40,537 nucleotides of DNA from Pedobacter sp. Lineage in GTDB: Bacteria; Bacteroidota; Bacteroidia; Sphingobacteriales; Sphingobacteriaceae. A model generated the notes under the pieces. The model had not been told where the DNA came from. It did no database searches and saw only the letters and a program-made list of their open reading frames with translations. Where the stretch lies: NCBI GenBank assembly GCA_014377775.1, contig JACMOW010000127.1, positions 1 to 40,537 on the forward strand, read 5' to 3'. Shown one piece after another: positions 8,125-17,070 of this stretch; the first letter of the stretch is position 1; each line of letters opens with the position of its first letter. The translations under genes and the position numbers were made by a program.

Positions 8125-9624
8125 CTATTCTAACCTTCCAGCAGCCCTCTCTGTTCTTAGCAGTTTTGCAAGATCGAGTTTTGGTTCGCTTAGCAGAATT
8201 AGCTGAGTGTCTTTTTCTCGAGCAAATCTGTTCTCAATTTTCCCTACGTACCTCACAATTTTGAATAGTGAAAAATCTCGAGTAGAACCAGTATTCTCCG
8301 CTTCTTTAATCCGAATTACCGTTTTAATTTGTCTATCCAAATTAACCCAATCGATATAATCGTCTGTAAACGAGTCTGCTTTTAAACCCTTAATTTTCGT
8401 GTAATAATTTATTGCTCCTGCTTGTCCGTAATTATCGCAAAGGATAAAAACAGTTTCCTTATTGGGGAGTTTTTTATAGATAGAGTCTACTTTTGAAGCC
8501 AATTCTTGCCAACCTAACATATCGGCAAAATCTTGTGAAATAGGATGCTTTTTTCCATCTTCCCAAGTATGTTCTTTCCCAGCTTTAAAATATGCTGTAG
8601 GCGTTTTTAGAGGTAAAGTCCTATCTAATAATGGGATAAAAAGCAATAGGATGATGGCAATTGGAACCAAACGTAGATATTTCTTCCAGCCTGGCTGTAA
8701 TAAATAACTGAGATAAACAGCCCCAAAAGCTAGGAAAATAGGGTATAAGCCAATAGCATAATAGCCTTTGGCCTTTAAATAGATAAAAAGCGCAATGGTA
8801 AATGTAAAGGCTAAGAAAAGTAATCGGTAAGGCTTAAATGGTTTATAGGTAAATAAAGAAATAAAACCTGCAATAATAACAATCAACGAACTAAAGAAAA
8901 ATAGAAACTGCTCCTTCACAAAATCCATTCGGTTTACGTGAACAAGTTGCGTGTCTTGTAATTCTTTCAGGTGTTTAAACACAGGGAAATCATGTTGAAA
9001 TTGCCAAATCAAATTGGGACTTATCAAGGCCAAGCCGAGTATGAAAGCCAAGTAAAATTGAGGTTTTAAAAATAGTTTTCGATGCTCGGTTAACAACAAA
9101 GCTGGTAGTAAACCCAGTAGGCAGAATGTAATATTATACTTGTTTAAAAAGCCTATCGCAAAGCTGGTGGCCATAAAGTATAACCAATTATAGTTTTCGG
9201 TTTGGATAAATCGGATAAAGGTGTAATAAATCAGCGTCCAGCATAAAACATCTAACGAATTGGGCTGATACAACATATTTATACGCAACAAACTCGAAAA
9301 TGTTAAGGCGGTGGCTGTAAGTATACATGCGTATAAACTACCTTTTAAGCTTTCAACTGTTTTCCAAACCACAAGAATGGTAAGTGCCCCGAATAGTGCA
9401 GGAAAAAATTTAACCCAAAAGTAAGTGTTACCCAATTGTAAGATGATCCAGGAAATCCAAGATGTTAATGGTGGAATGGAATGATAGCCCCAAGCTAAAT
9501 GCTTAGCCTGATCTAAATGCAAATATTCATCGCGTTGTAAATCATAAATGGGATGAACAACAAGGTATTGTAAAATGATTTTAAGAGAGATAAAACTGAA
9601 AAGAATGAGCTTTTCCTTTTTCAT
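8125..9624 (-). CDS. GT39-like (PMT_2/ArnT-like) membrane glycosyltransferase
   Basis: A 499-residue polytopic protein with roughly ten hydrophobic segments spread over the first 330 residues and a soluble C-terminal part. The first luminal loop contains YDLQRDEYLHLDQAKHLAWG (about 27-46), carrying the acidic DE pair of GT-C fold enzymes of the ArnT/PMT_2 (PF13231) type. Such enzymes move a sugar from a polyprenyl-phosphate donor to lipid A, protein or another acceptor on the outer face of the inner membrane. Its ATG overlaps the stop of the DUF6807 gene upstream by four bases, so the two are translated together. Donor and acceptor are unknown. Confidence 0.85.
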   Translation of the reverse strand: MKKEKLILFSFISLKIILQYLVVHPIYDLQRDEYLHLDQAKHLAWGYHSIPPLTSWISWIILQLGNTYFWVKFFPALFGALTILVVWKTVESLKGSLYACILTATALTFSSLLRINMLYQPNSLDVLCWTLIYYTFIRFIQTENYNWLYFMATSFAIGFLNKYNITFCLLGLLPALLLTEHRKLFLKPQFYLAFILGLALISPNLIWQFQHDFPVFKHLKELQDTQLVHVNRMDFVKEQFLFFFSSLIVIIAGFISLFTYKPFKPYRLLFLAFTFTIALFIYLKAKGYYAIGLYPIFLAFGAVYLSYLLQPGWKKYLRLVPIAIILLLFIPLLDRTLPLKTPTAYFKAGKEHTWEDGKKHPISQDFADMLGWQELASKVDSIYKKLPNKETVFILCDNYGQAGAINYYTKIKGLKADSFTDDYIDWVNLDRQIKTVIRIKEAENTGSTRDFSLFKIVRYVGKIENRFAREKDTQLILLSEPKLDLAKLLRTERAAGRLE

Positions 9625-10646
9625 AGCTTCCCAAAATCTGTTGCTAATTTTTGTATTTGTGCGTTGGAAATTGAATTTTTTCCTGCATCTACTACAATTC
9701 GATATTTGAATGTCACTTTTTCTCCTGTTTTTAACTTTAAGTTAGTGTTGCGGGCGCCGTTAGTGAATATTTTTTCGCCTAATGGGTTTGCAGCAAATAG
9801 GCCATAGCCTCGTGCATGCCAATAAGTAGGGTAATTTATGTTTTTTGGATAGTCGATGATGGTGACACTCACAGAGTCGGCGCCTATTTTCCCGAAAACT
9901 TTGCACCATGAGGCGCGAGTGCTCCATACCGCATCGCCCATTTTACCCTCACTGCTTACGTAATTGCCATTGGCAACTTTATCCGTTCCTCCCTTTACCA
10001 CCGTTACATTGCCTTTATCGTCGGTAAATTTTTGATCTTGTTGGGTTGGAATTTGAAGTTCGTGTGCTAATCGAATGCCTAAAAACCCATCTTTTACATC
10101 ATTAAATGTAACGTCGGTGGTTGCTATTAAGGTTGTTGATCGATCAATTATTCGGCTGTTACCTGTTGCACTAAATTCGAAATGCGTATTTTCTTCAAGT
10201 AACACATCATTATTCTGATTGGTCCAATTGGCGTGGTATTTTAAACTCCCTTTTGGCCCACTTTTAGTTTCTATAATTTTATCTGTTTTAATCCAACCGT
10301 ACTTGTCTTTTTTTTCTTTTGGAATAGCATAAGAGTTGTTCCAAAAGTCGAGCCCATTTACACTTTCATAGTTTAGCCAAATGCCAATATGATGCGGATG
10401 ATCGGTTGGGTCACCTTTTTTTGGATTCAATGGAAAGCCTCTAGTAACATCAGTTTGGTTAACCGTAAAAACAGGATATAAGAATGGTTTTTCGATGTTA
10501 TCTGGATATAAAAAACTAGTGAATAGCTTGTTTCCAATTAGTACATCAATTTTTTTTGCCTTTTGATCTTTAACTAGTTTTACTTGTGCAGCTAACGAAT
10601 GAGACAGAAGTACCAATATTAAGATAGATTTAAGAATGCTATTCAT
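9621..10646 (-). CDS. DUF6807 (PmoA-like) secreted protein
   Basis: A 341-residue exported protein with signal peptide MNSILKSILILVLLSHSLAAQ. Motifs typical of the family annotated as PmoA/DUF6807 are visible: GFPLNPKKGDPTDHPHHIGI (about 70-89) with the HPHHIG histidines, GLDFWNN, and NYPTYWHARGYGLFAANPLG near residue 270. Despite the PmoA name it is not a methane monooxygenase subunit. The fold resembles sugar-associated beta-sandwich proteins, and the genes are often found among carbohydrate genes. It is the first gene of a two-gene unit with the GT39-like gene. Catalytic function is not known. Confidence 0.82.
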   Translation of the reverse strand: MNSILKSILILVLLSHSLAAQVKLVKDQKAKKIDVLIGNKLFTSFLYPDNIEKPFLYPVFTVNQTDVTRGFPLNPKKGDPTDHPHHIGIWLNYESVNGLDFWNNSYAIPKEKKDKYGWIKTDKIIETKSGPKGSLKYHANWTNQNNDVLLEENTHFEFSATGNSRIIDRSTTLIATTDVTFNDVKDGFLGIRLAHELQIPTQQDQKFTDDKGNVTVVKGGTDKVANGNYVSSEGKMGDAVWSTRASWCKVFGKIGADSVSVTIIDYPKNINYPTYWHARGYGLFAANPLGEKIFTNGARNTNLKLKTGEKVTFKYRIVVDAGKNSISNAQIQKLATDFGKL

Positions 10647-10786
10647 TTACGCGGAGATTAAATACTTACTTCTACTAAAATAGGTATTTAGCCTCGGATT
10701 TTTTTATTTCTTGAAATATTATATGGTTTGCTTTTTATGAAATGTTTATAATTAAACTTGAAAAGTAGAGAGATTTTATTATTTTA

Positions 10787-10816
10787 ACTTTGTCAATCTT
10801 TAAAGATTGACAAAGT
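10787..10816. repeat. Perfect 30-bp palindrome after the GH20 gene
   Basis: Two exact 15-base arms (ACTTTGTCAATCTTT and its reverse complement) meet with no spacer. A T-run (GTTTTTTAA) follows on the plus strand, while the minus-strand flank is only AT-rich. It lies 16 bases past the 3' end of GH20 and 141 bases before DUF6807. It may end GH20 transcription or be a remnant of a mobile palindromic repeat. Confidence 0.6.
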
Positions 10817-10831
10817 GTTTTTTAATCCTAT

Positions 10832-12796
10832 TTATTTCTTTCCAGCTCTCTTATTTAATTCTTCAATTGGCATATTCATCATTCGGCCTATTGGAGTTTT
10901 GCCTCTGTAGGTAATCACTTTTAAAACAGTAGCATCAATAGGCGGAATTAATGGCGTGGTATATTTCGGATAAAAGCGGTCGGGAAAAGAATGGTCGAAA
11001 CTATAATAGATATCTAGACCTTCTACCTCTGTACTTAAAGTAACCTGCAATTGTCTGTCTGCACCTCTTTTTACCGTGAATATAGGGTCGTACACGCTTG
11101 GTGCATATTTAGTTTCGGCGATATCTAAACGCTTAAAATGTTGCTCAGTACGGGCAAAAAAGGTAGTCCAATTTTTTTTCTCTTTTGGCGACCATACTGA
11201 TTCGGCAATGGCGAAACCTCTTGGCCAGGTCATGTATTCAGCCTGACGGATATTATACACTTGCTCCGTCCATAAATTCGCTTGTCCACCCTTAATAAAT
11301 TTCGGATCTACATCTGCTGGTATTGGATCAAACTCGTAAGCTTTGCTTAACCGCAGCGAAGCATATACACGCGGTTCGGTTATTGCATCGGCTTGCATGT
11401 AATCTATATAGGCGTATTGTGTAGGGCTCATCACCACCTCGTGACCAGCTTTGGCTGCCTCAGTGCCGTATTTCATAGACCGCCAGCTCATTACTGCTGC
11501 GTTTTGAGAAACACCGCCTTCTAAAACTTCATCCCAAGCCATAAACTTTTTGCCCTTAGCCACTACAATCTGTTCAACTCTTTTTTCGAAATAAGCTTGT
11601 ACTTCTGGAATGGTTTTTAGTCCTTCACGTTTCATTAATTCTTTTATTTGATCATTTTTCTCCCAAAAATTGCGGGCAACTTCATCACCACCAACATGAA
11701 TATATTCAAAAGGAAAAAGCTTTGCTAATTGTGAAAATACGGTATCTAAAAAGATATAAACCTTCTCGTTGGCTGGGCACAATGTATTGTCTACTAAGCC
11801 TAGAGGAGGGGCACCTCGGCTCCAGTCCATAATCTTTTCTCCGCTTCGTACCTTATAATTCACCGCTTCGGAGCTGCACGACAAGTCGGGATAGGCTGCG
11901 ATGGCCGCTAAACTATGTCCGGGTACATCAATTTCGGGCATAATATTTACAAACCGTTCTTTTGCATAGGCTACCAATTCTTTAATGTCTTCTTGGGTAT
12001 AAAAGCCACCATAATTTCGAGGTTCATCAGCCGTTGGCGGAATAAAATCGCCAAATGATCCCACTCGGTTTACGCGCCAAGCCCCAACTTCGGTGAGTCT
12101 TGGTAATCCTTTGATTTCAATTCTCCACCCCTCATCGTCGGTTAAATGAAGGTGCAAAATGTTATATTTATACCGCACCATTGCATCAATATACTGCTTT
12201 ACTTCTTGCTTGGTAAAAAAGTGGCGAGCAACATCAAACATCAAGCCTCTCCAACCCAATCTCGGATAATCAGTTACTTGAACACAAGGAATAGCCCATT
12301 TTATACCTTTCACTTCTTCTTTGCTTTCTATTTCTTTTGGTAACAATTGCATCAAGGTTTGCACACCATAAAACAATCCGGCTGGTTTGTTTGCGGTGAT
12401 GATCACTTGCTTTAAACCCACAGTTAAATGATACCCCTCACTTCCTAGAATAGGATCAATTTTATCATTAATTATTAATTTAAAAGTAGCAATGGGCGAT
12501 GGTGTGTGTATTACACTTACAAAATGCCCTGTTGGTATAGTCAACCGCTGTTGTAAAAAGGCAACAGTTTGTTTTAGTTCAGGGGATTTATTAGCTAGAA
12601 TTACAATATTCGTAGGTAAAATAAAATGCCCTGTTTGTTTTATAAGGGTAACCGGTTCAGGAATAATAGCAATTTCTTGTAGCACTACCGGTAAGCCTGA
12701 TTCCATAGAACTTAGGTTTTCTACATCACCCTCGGCAGTTTGGGCTAGACTATGAAGTGTAAGTAAGCAAAATACGATAGCTAAAATTCGTTTCAT
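10832..12796 (-). CDS. Beta-N-acetylhexosaminidase, GH20
   Basis: Exported GH20 enzyme that removes terminal N-acetyl-glucosamine or galactosamine using the substrate acetamido group. I use the ATG at 12796, where MKRILAIVFCLLTLHSLAQ is a clear signal peptide; the track start 14 codons upstream would spoil it. Domains in order: GH20b (about 55-175), the catalytic barrel with GWRGLMFDVARHF, HLHLTDDEGWR and the catalytic DE pair in HVGGDEVARNFW (about 371-372 from this start), then a chitobiase C-terminal beta domain (YYSFDHSFPD). Length of about 654 is normal. It is third in a close minus-strand run after the peptidase-like lipoprotein and the GNAT gene, so a role in peptidoglycan or chitin turnover is plausible. 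Confidence 0.94.
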   Translation of the reverse strand: MKRILAIVFCLLTLHSLAQTAEGDVENLSSMESGLPVVLQEIAIIPEPVTLIKQTGHFILPTNIVILANKSPELKQTVAFLQQRLTIPTGHFVSVIHTPSPIATFKLIINDKIDPILGSEGYHLTVGLKQVIITANKPAGLFYGVQTLMQLLPKEIESKEEVKGIKWAIPCVQVTDYPRLGWRGLMFDVARHFFTKQEVKQYIDAMVRYKYNILHLHLTDDEGWRIEIKGLPRLTEVGAWRVNRVGSFGDFIPPTADEPRNYGGFYTQEDIKELVAYAKERFVNIMPEIDVPGHSLAAIAAYPDLSCSSEAVNYKVRSGEKIMDWSRGAPPLGLVDNTLCPANEKVYIFLDTVFSQLAKLFPFEYIHVGGDEVARNFWEKNDQIKELMKREGLKTIPEVQAYFEKRVEQIVVAKGKKFMAWDEVLEGGVSQNAAVMSWRSMKYGTEAAKAGHEVVMSPTQYAYIDYMQADAITEPRVYASLRLSKAYEFDPIPADVDPKFIKGGQANLWTEQVYNIRQAEYMTWPRGFAIAESVWSPKEKKNWTTFFARTEQHFKRLDIAETKYAPSVYDPIFTVKRGADRQLQVTLSTEVEGLDIYYSFDHSFPDRFYPKYTTPLIPPIDATVLKVITYRGKTPIGRMMNMPIEELNKRAGKK

Positions 12797-12838
12797 GAGC
12801 AAAGGGGATTTATTTCTAATTAAATGGCAATTTATCAA

Positions 12839-13336
12839 TTATTTTCGAATGGCATATACCATTTCATCGTATACCGTTCCATTTTTATAGTAGGTGCCTT
12901 TAAATTCACCTTCAAGTTTAAAACCTGCTTTTTCCAATACGCGTTGCGATTTATAATTGGTGTCAAATGTTCTGGCATAAATTCGGGTAATGTCAAACAT
13001 TTTGAAACCATAGCTAACCATTTCTTTTATGGCTAAAGGCACTATTCCGTTTCCCCAAAATGGCTCAGCTAACCAATAGCCCATTTCAGCATTTTTGCAG
13101 TATAAATCTAGCTGCGGATGCACGCCAATGGAGCCAGCAACTTCTCCATCTATTACAATTGCAAAAATTTCGATGGGAGAGGCAGATAGGGCTAGGTTGA
13201 TAAATGCTATTCCGTCGCTCTGCGTATAAGGAAAATTAAATTTATTACTTAAGTTTTTAGAGATATTGTAGTTGTTAGCATATTTAACCAAGCAGGCTAA
13301 ATCGCTATGTTGAAAGGGGCGGAGTTCGAATTGCAT
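12839..13336 (-). CDS. GNAT acetyltransferase, RimJ/RimL type
   Basis: A 165-residue acetyl-CoA-dependent N-acetyltransferase. The GNAT core includes GYWLAEPFWGNGIVPLAIKE (about 87-106), a form of the Q/RxxGxG/A acetyl-CoA loop, and the C-terminal NYKSQRVLEKAGFKLEGEFK typical of RimJ/RimL-like members. Substrate could be a protein N-terminus or a small amine. Its ATG overlaps the stop of the upstream hydrolase gene by one base, and GH20 follows 42 bases on. Confidence 0.9.
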   Translation of the reverse strand: MQFELRPFQHSDLACLVKYANNYNISKNLSNKFNFPYTQSDGIAFINLALSASPIEIFAIVIDGEVAGSIGVHPQLDLYCKNAEMGYWLAEPFWGNGIVPLAIKEMVSYGFKMFDITRIYARTFDTNYKSQRVLEKAGFKLEGEFKGTYYKNGTVYDEMVYAIRK

Positions 13337-14391
13337 TAATTTGCCTCCTTCATAAACTTTATAATCCCTTTCATATAGGTTTGTTGGTCATCATAAAAAC
13401 TCATATGGCTTCCTTTCGGACAATATAAATAGCTTCCATTTTTTAATGCTGAGGCCATCCATTCCATGTGTTTAGGATCCATAGTATCGTACTGAGCGCC
13501 CACCGTTAATGTGGGGATCGTAATATTTTTTAACTGAGCAGAAACATCCCAATTAAGAAGTTTACCGGATACGCCAAATTCACTTGGCCCTTGCATGGTA
13601 ACGTATAAAGATTGATTCATTTTGCTAAAGGAGCGATTAATTGGCTCTGGCCATTGATCTAAAGGAATACGGCAAATGTGCTTCACATAAAAATTAGGCA
13701 TTAATAAACTCATGTATTCTGGATTTGCATAATCATTATTTGCCTCTATTGTTCTTATTTTTTTAAGGACAATTGGGTCCATTTGTTTTGCTAAAACCTC
13801 ATCAGCATATTTGCCATACGCAGGAATGCTGCTCATCATATTGCTAATGATCATTCCTTTCATATTTTTCTGATATTTTAATGCGTATTGCATTGCTAAT
13901 ATGCCACCCCATGAATGCCCTAACAGATAAAAATTATCTTTATCTAATTTAAGTGCTTGGCGCACCTGTTCAACTTCTTCAACATATCTATCCAGATCCC
14001 AAATGGGAGTGTCTTTAGGATTATCAGAATTGCCACAGCCCAGTTGATCGTAATAGATAAATTCTATGCCCTCTTTAGGTAAAAAATTTTCCATGCATTC
14101 GAAATATTCATGCGTTGCACCTGGTCCGCCGTTCAAAAGCAAAACTTTTATTTGTGGATTATTACCAATTCGCTTGGTCCAAACATTAAATTTTCCTTTC
14201 GGGGTTTGGATGGGGATAATTTTTACGCCACCTGTTAGCACGCCTGTATCTGGCGAATCAAAGTAAGTAGGATGTGCACTATTCCATAGTGAAGGCAAGG
14301 AAGCAACTCCTCTTATCCGTTTACCCTCGCAGGAAATAAATAGCGTAAAAATAGTAAATGTTAAAACCCAAATAACGTTTTTAAAGTTCAT
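13336..14391 (-). CDS. Proline iminopeptidase-like alpha/beta hydrolase (S33), lipoprotein
   Basis: A 351-residue S33-type alpha/beta hydrolase. The N-terminus (VLTFTIFTLFISC) is a lipoprotein signal with Cys21, so the enzyme is probably anchored in the periplasm. The oxyanion motif NGGPGATHEYF (about 87-97), the nucleophile elbow GHSWGG (Ser160), an acid in GAQYDTMDP and a His in KGSHMSF complete the triad. Members cleave N-terminal proline or other residues from short peptides. It lies 35 bases after dacB and overlaps the GNAT gene by one base. Confidence 0.88.
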   Translation of the reverse strand: MNFKNVIWVLTFTIFTLFISCEGKRIRGVASLPSLWNSAHPTYFDSPDTGVLTGGVKIIPIQTPKGKFNVWTKRIGNNPQIKVLLLNGGPGATHEYFECMENFLPKEGIEFIYYDQLGCGNSDNPKDTPIWDLDRYVEEVEQVRQALKLDKDNFYLLGHSWGGILAMQYALKYQKNMKGMIISNMMSSIPAYGKYADEVLAKQMDPIVLKKIRTIEANNDYANPEYMSLLMPNFYVKHICRIPLDQWPEPINRSFSKMNQSLYVTMQGPSEFGVSGKLLNWDVSAQLKNITIPTLTVGAQYDTMDPKHMEWMASALKNGSYLYCPKGSHMSFYDDQQTYMKGIIKFMKEAN

Positions 14392-14426
14392 GATTGGAAG
14401 AGATTAAACTTGAAGATAGCAACAAA

Positions 14427-15842
14427 CTATTTAAGCACATCTAAAACCCTAAACAATTTTTTGCTAATCCCCGATCCATTGTAGTTATTAATATTAATTA
14501 CCGCGATATACTTATTTCCGTTAGCTGCGGTATAATATCCGGCGTAAGCCGAAACATCGTTAATACTTCCACTTTTTAATTTCATGCCGTTGTTTTCTGG
14601 AAAAGAATTTAAGTAATCGAAAAACCATTCTTCTTTTTGAGCTTGAAATAAAACAGAAGCCATAGCCATAGTGGTTACGCGTGTGCCGGGCGAAAGTCCG
14701 CTGCCATCTAAAATATTCAATGCATTTTTATCAATGCCTTTTGTTGCCCAAAAGTTAATTTCAGCGGCTGCACCAGTTCGAGTGGATGTGGCTTTTCCGC
14801 TTTTCCAAGCAATGGTTTTTAATAATTGCTCGCCATATAGGTTCACGCTCTTTTTATTAAACCAATATACAATCTCGCTTAAAGAAGGGGATGTTATCGT
14901 TGAAAGCTTTTGGGTGATGGTAGGTAGTAATGACCCCTCTAAACTAAGTTTTCGAGCTGTAGTTGGTGCTTTCGTGACTGCAATATTTAACCGATTTAAG
15001 GTGTCTTGCAATCGATAAGCCACATCAAAGGCTGGATCTGGCAGGGCCAATGAAATGCCAACCTTGCCTATTCCTAAGCCCCAGGTGCCGCGCAAATAGG
15101 CTAGTGAGCCGTATGGTGGTAAATAGCCATATGCATTGTCGCCCGAGCCCAAAGGCCCTGTTTTAAGCTCGTTAACTACCTGCAAATAGGGCATTGCAGG
15201 AACAATTTCTTTTAAATTAACTTCTGAACCAGCTGCACTTCCAGGTTTAAGGTGAACATCGAATTGGTTTTCGCGCCAAGTAAGCGATGAAGTTCCCGCA
15301 CCATAATAATTGCCCATGTCTTGCCAAATCCATCCTTCGGGCATGGTTTGCGTGCCAAATAAGCTATCATCACCAATTACATTTCCTTCAATTTTTTTAA
15401 TTCCTGCCGCTTTGATGGCATTTACCCATTGCGTTAAAATTATATTTTCTTTACTTTGTTCGTAGCGCCAAGAACCTAATGTTGGGTCGCCGCCGCCATT
15501 GATGATTAAATCTCCTTGCAAAGTGCCATCGGTGGTAATCTTTCCACTATAGCCCAAAGTGGTTTGATAACGAAAATCTTTTCCTAAAACACTAAATGCA
15601 GTTGCCGATGTTATCACTTTTAGCGTCGAAGCCGTTGCTAAGCCTATATTTTCATTTTTTGCAAAAATCACAGCACCCGTTTTTGCATCTAATAAACATA
15701 GTGAGGTAATGGCATATTTAGCTTGCTCATCGGCAATTAAATTTTGATAAGCCTGTTCTAGTTTTGCAATTGGAAATTGAGCAAAACAAGTTTGAGCAAG
15801 AAATAAAAGGAGGATAGAGATTTTTATTAGTTTCATTATCAT
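14427..15842 (-). CDS. dacB: D-alanyl-D-alanine carboxypeptidase/endopeptidase, PBP4 type (S13)
   Basis: Periplasmic penicillin-binding protein that trims terminal D-Ala and cuts cross-links in peptidoglycan. Signal peptide ends near CFAQ (residue 21). The three active-site motifs are visible: STLK (Ser72, Lys75), SVN (332-334) and KSG (423-425). The long insert between the first two motifs is characteristic of class C/PBP4. At 471 residues it is complete. It heads the minus-strand run that continues into the S33 hydrolase, GNAT and GH20 genes, which suits cell-wall turnover. Confidence 0.94.
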   Translation of the reverse strand: MIMKLIKISILLLFLAQTCFAQFPIAKLEQAYQNLIADEQAKYAITSLCLLDAKTGAVIFAKNENIGLATASTLKVITSATAFSVLGKDFRYQTTLGYSGKITTDGTLQGDLIINGGGDPTLGSWRYEQSKENIILTQWVNAIKAAGIKKIEGNVIGDDSLFGTQTMPEGWIWQDMGNYYGAGTSSLTWRENQFDVHLKPGSAAGSEVNLKEIVPAMPYLQVVNELKTGPLGSGDNAYGYLPPYGSLAYLRGTWGLGIGKVGISLALPDPAFDVAYRLQDTLNRLNIAVTKAPTTARKLSLEGSLLPTITQKLSTITSPSLSEIVYWFNKKSVNLYGEQLLKTIAWKSGKATSTRTGAAAEINFWATKGIDKNALNILDGSGLSPGTRVTTMAMASVLFQAQKEEWFFDYLNSFPENNGMKLKSGSINDVSAYAGYYTAANGNKYIAVININNYNGSGISKKLFRVLDVLK

Positions 15843-15908
15843 TCTATTAAATATAATGGTTGTGCAGTAAAATTAAACTAATCTAAAGTTATTTAGTTTT
15901 TCAACATC

Positions 15909-15958
15909 AAGAAATTAAGATTATTAAGGGAAATAGTCTTAAATTTTCTTAATTTCTT
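15909..15958. repeat. 12-bp inverted repeat upstream of dacB
   Basis: AAGAAATTAAGA and its exact reverse complement are separated by 26 bases, in the 185-base spacer between the asd terminator and the dacB start. It could be a hairpin in the dacB leader or an operator; no promoter is obvious nearby. AT-rich context makes chance possible. Confidence 0.4.
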
Positions 15959-15970
15959 AATGGTTTAAAA

Positions 15971-16006
15971 AAAACATAAAAAAAGTGATGCTGTTCACAT
16001 CACTTT
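15971..16006 (-). terminator. Rho-independent terminator of asd
   Basis: A perfect 9-bp stem (AAAGTGATG / CATCACTTT) with a seven-base loop is followed, read on the minus strand, by TTTTTTTATGTTTTTTTT. It starts 22 bases after the asd stop. Confidence 0.88.
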
Positions 16007-16027
16007 GAATTTATAAGATTTTTTATG

Positions 16028-17020
16028 TTAAACTAACTCTTTCCTTACCAAATATTCAGCAATTTGCACCGCATTAGTAGCAGCCCCTTTGCGTAAGTTA
16101 TCAGCGACAATCCACATGTTCAAGGTATTTGGCATCGATTCGTCTCTACGAATACGACCTACAAATACTTCGTCCTTTTCATGGGCATCTTTTGGCATTG
16201 GATATTTTAGGTTCGCAATATCATCAACTACAATAATTCCTTCGGTTTTTTCTAACAATGCAGTTACTTCAGCAAGATCAAATTCATTTTCAAACTCGAT
16301 GTTTACCGATTCCGAGTGGCCGCCCATTACTGGAATACGAACCGTAGTTGCAGTTAAACGGATACTATCATCTCCCATAATTTTACGGGTTTCATTGATC
16401 ATTTTCATCTCCTCTTTGGTGTATCCATTTTCGGTAAATACATCAATTTGAGGGATTACATTTAAATCAATCTGATAAGGATAAGCCATAGGGCCATCGT
16501 AAATGCCATTACGCTCGTTCATCATCTGATCAACCGCTTTTACGCCCGTTCCAGTTACCGATTGATAAGTGGATACTACTACACGTTTAATGCGATAAGC
16601 ATCATGTAAAGGTTTTAAAGCTACCACCATTTGGATGGTCGAACAATTTGGATTAGCAATAATTTTATCTTCGATAGACAAGGTAGAGGCATTCACTTCA
16701 GGTACGATTAAAGGAACTTTTGGGTCCATCCGCCATGCTGATGAGTTATCAATTACCGTTGTACCTGCTTCTTTAAAACGGGGAGCATGTTCAAGTGAAG
16801 TACTTCCACCTGCCGAGAATAAAGCAATTTCTGGACGCATACCTATTGCAGTGTCCATGCTAACAATTGGAAACTGTTTACCCTTAAACGTGATTAACTT
16901 ACCAACACTCTTTTCGGAGGCAACTGGAATTAATTCGGTTAATGGGAAATTTCTTTCTTCCAATACTTTTAACATTACGGTACCTACCAACCCGGTGGCA
17001 CCTACTACTGCAACTTTCAT
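16028..17020 (-). CDS. asd: Aspartate-semialdehyde dehydrogenase
   Basis: Reduces aspartyl phosphate to aspartate semialdehyde with NADPH, the branch point to lysine/diaminopimelate, threonine and methionine. The NADP motif GATGLVG (8-14), catalytic Cys126 in NPNCSTIQ and His235 in GGHSESV are all present. Length 330 is typical. It stands alone, with its own terminator downstream and a divergent gene starting 50 bases upstream. Confidence 0.96.
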   Translation of the reverse strand: MKVAVVGATGLVGTVMLKVLEERNFPLTELIPVASEKSVGKLITFKGKQFPIVSMDTAIGMRPEIALFSAGGSTSLEHAPRFKEAGTTVIDNSSAWRMDPKVPLIVPEVNASTLSIEDKIIANPNCSTIQMVVALKPLHDAYRIKRVVVSTYQSVTGTGVKAVDQMMNERNGIYDGPMAYPYQIDLNVIPQIDVFTENGYTKEEMKMINETRKIMGDDSIRLTATTVRIPVMGGHSESVNIEFENEFDLAEVTALLEKTEGIIVVDDIANLKYPMPKDAHEKDEVFVGRIRRDESMPNTLNMWIVADNLRKGAATNAVQIAEYLVRKELV

Positions 17021-17070
17021 TTGCTTTTTGAATTTTAGTATATTAAGTTAATTCTTAATACCTACCAAAG

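Noticed and set aside
9621-10646. Methane monooxygenase subunit (PmoA) as function of the DUF6807 protein
   Set aside because: The name is a database carry-over; this protein is a soluble exported sandwich without the membrane helices of particulate methane monooxygenase.
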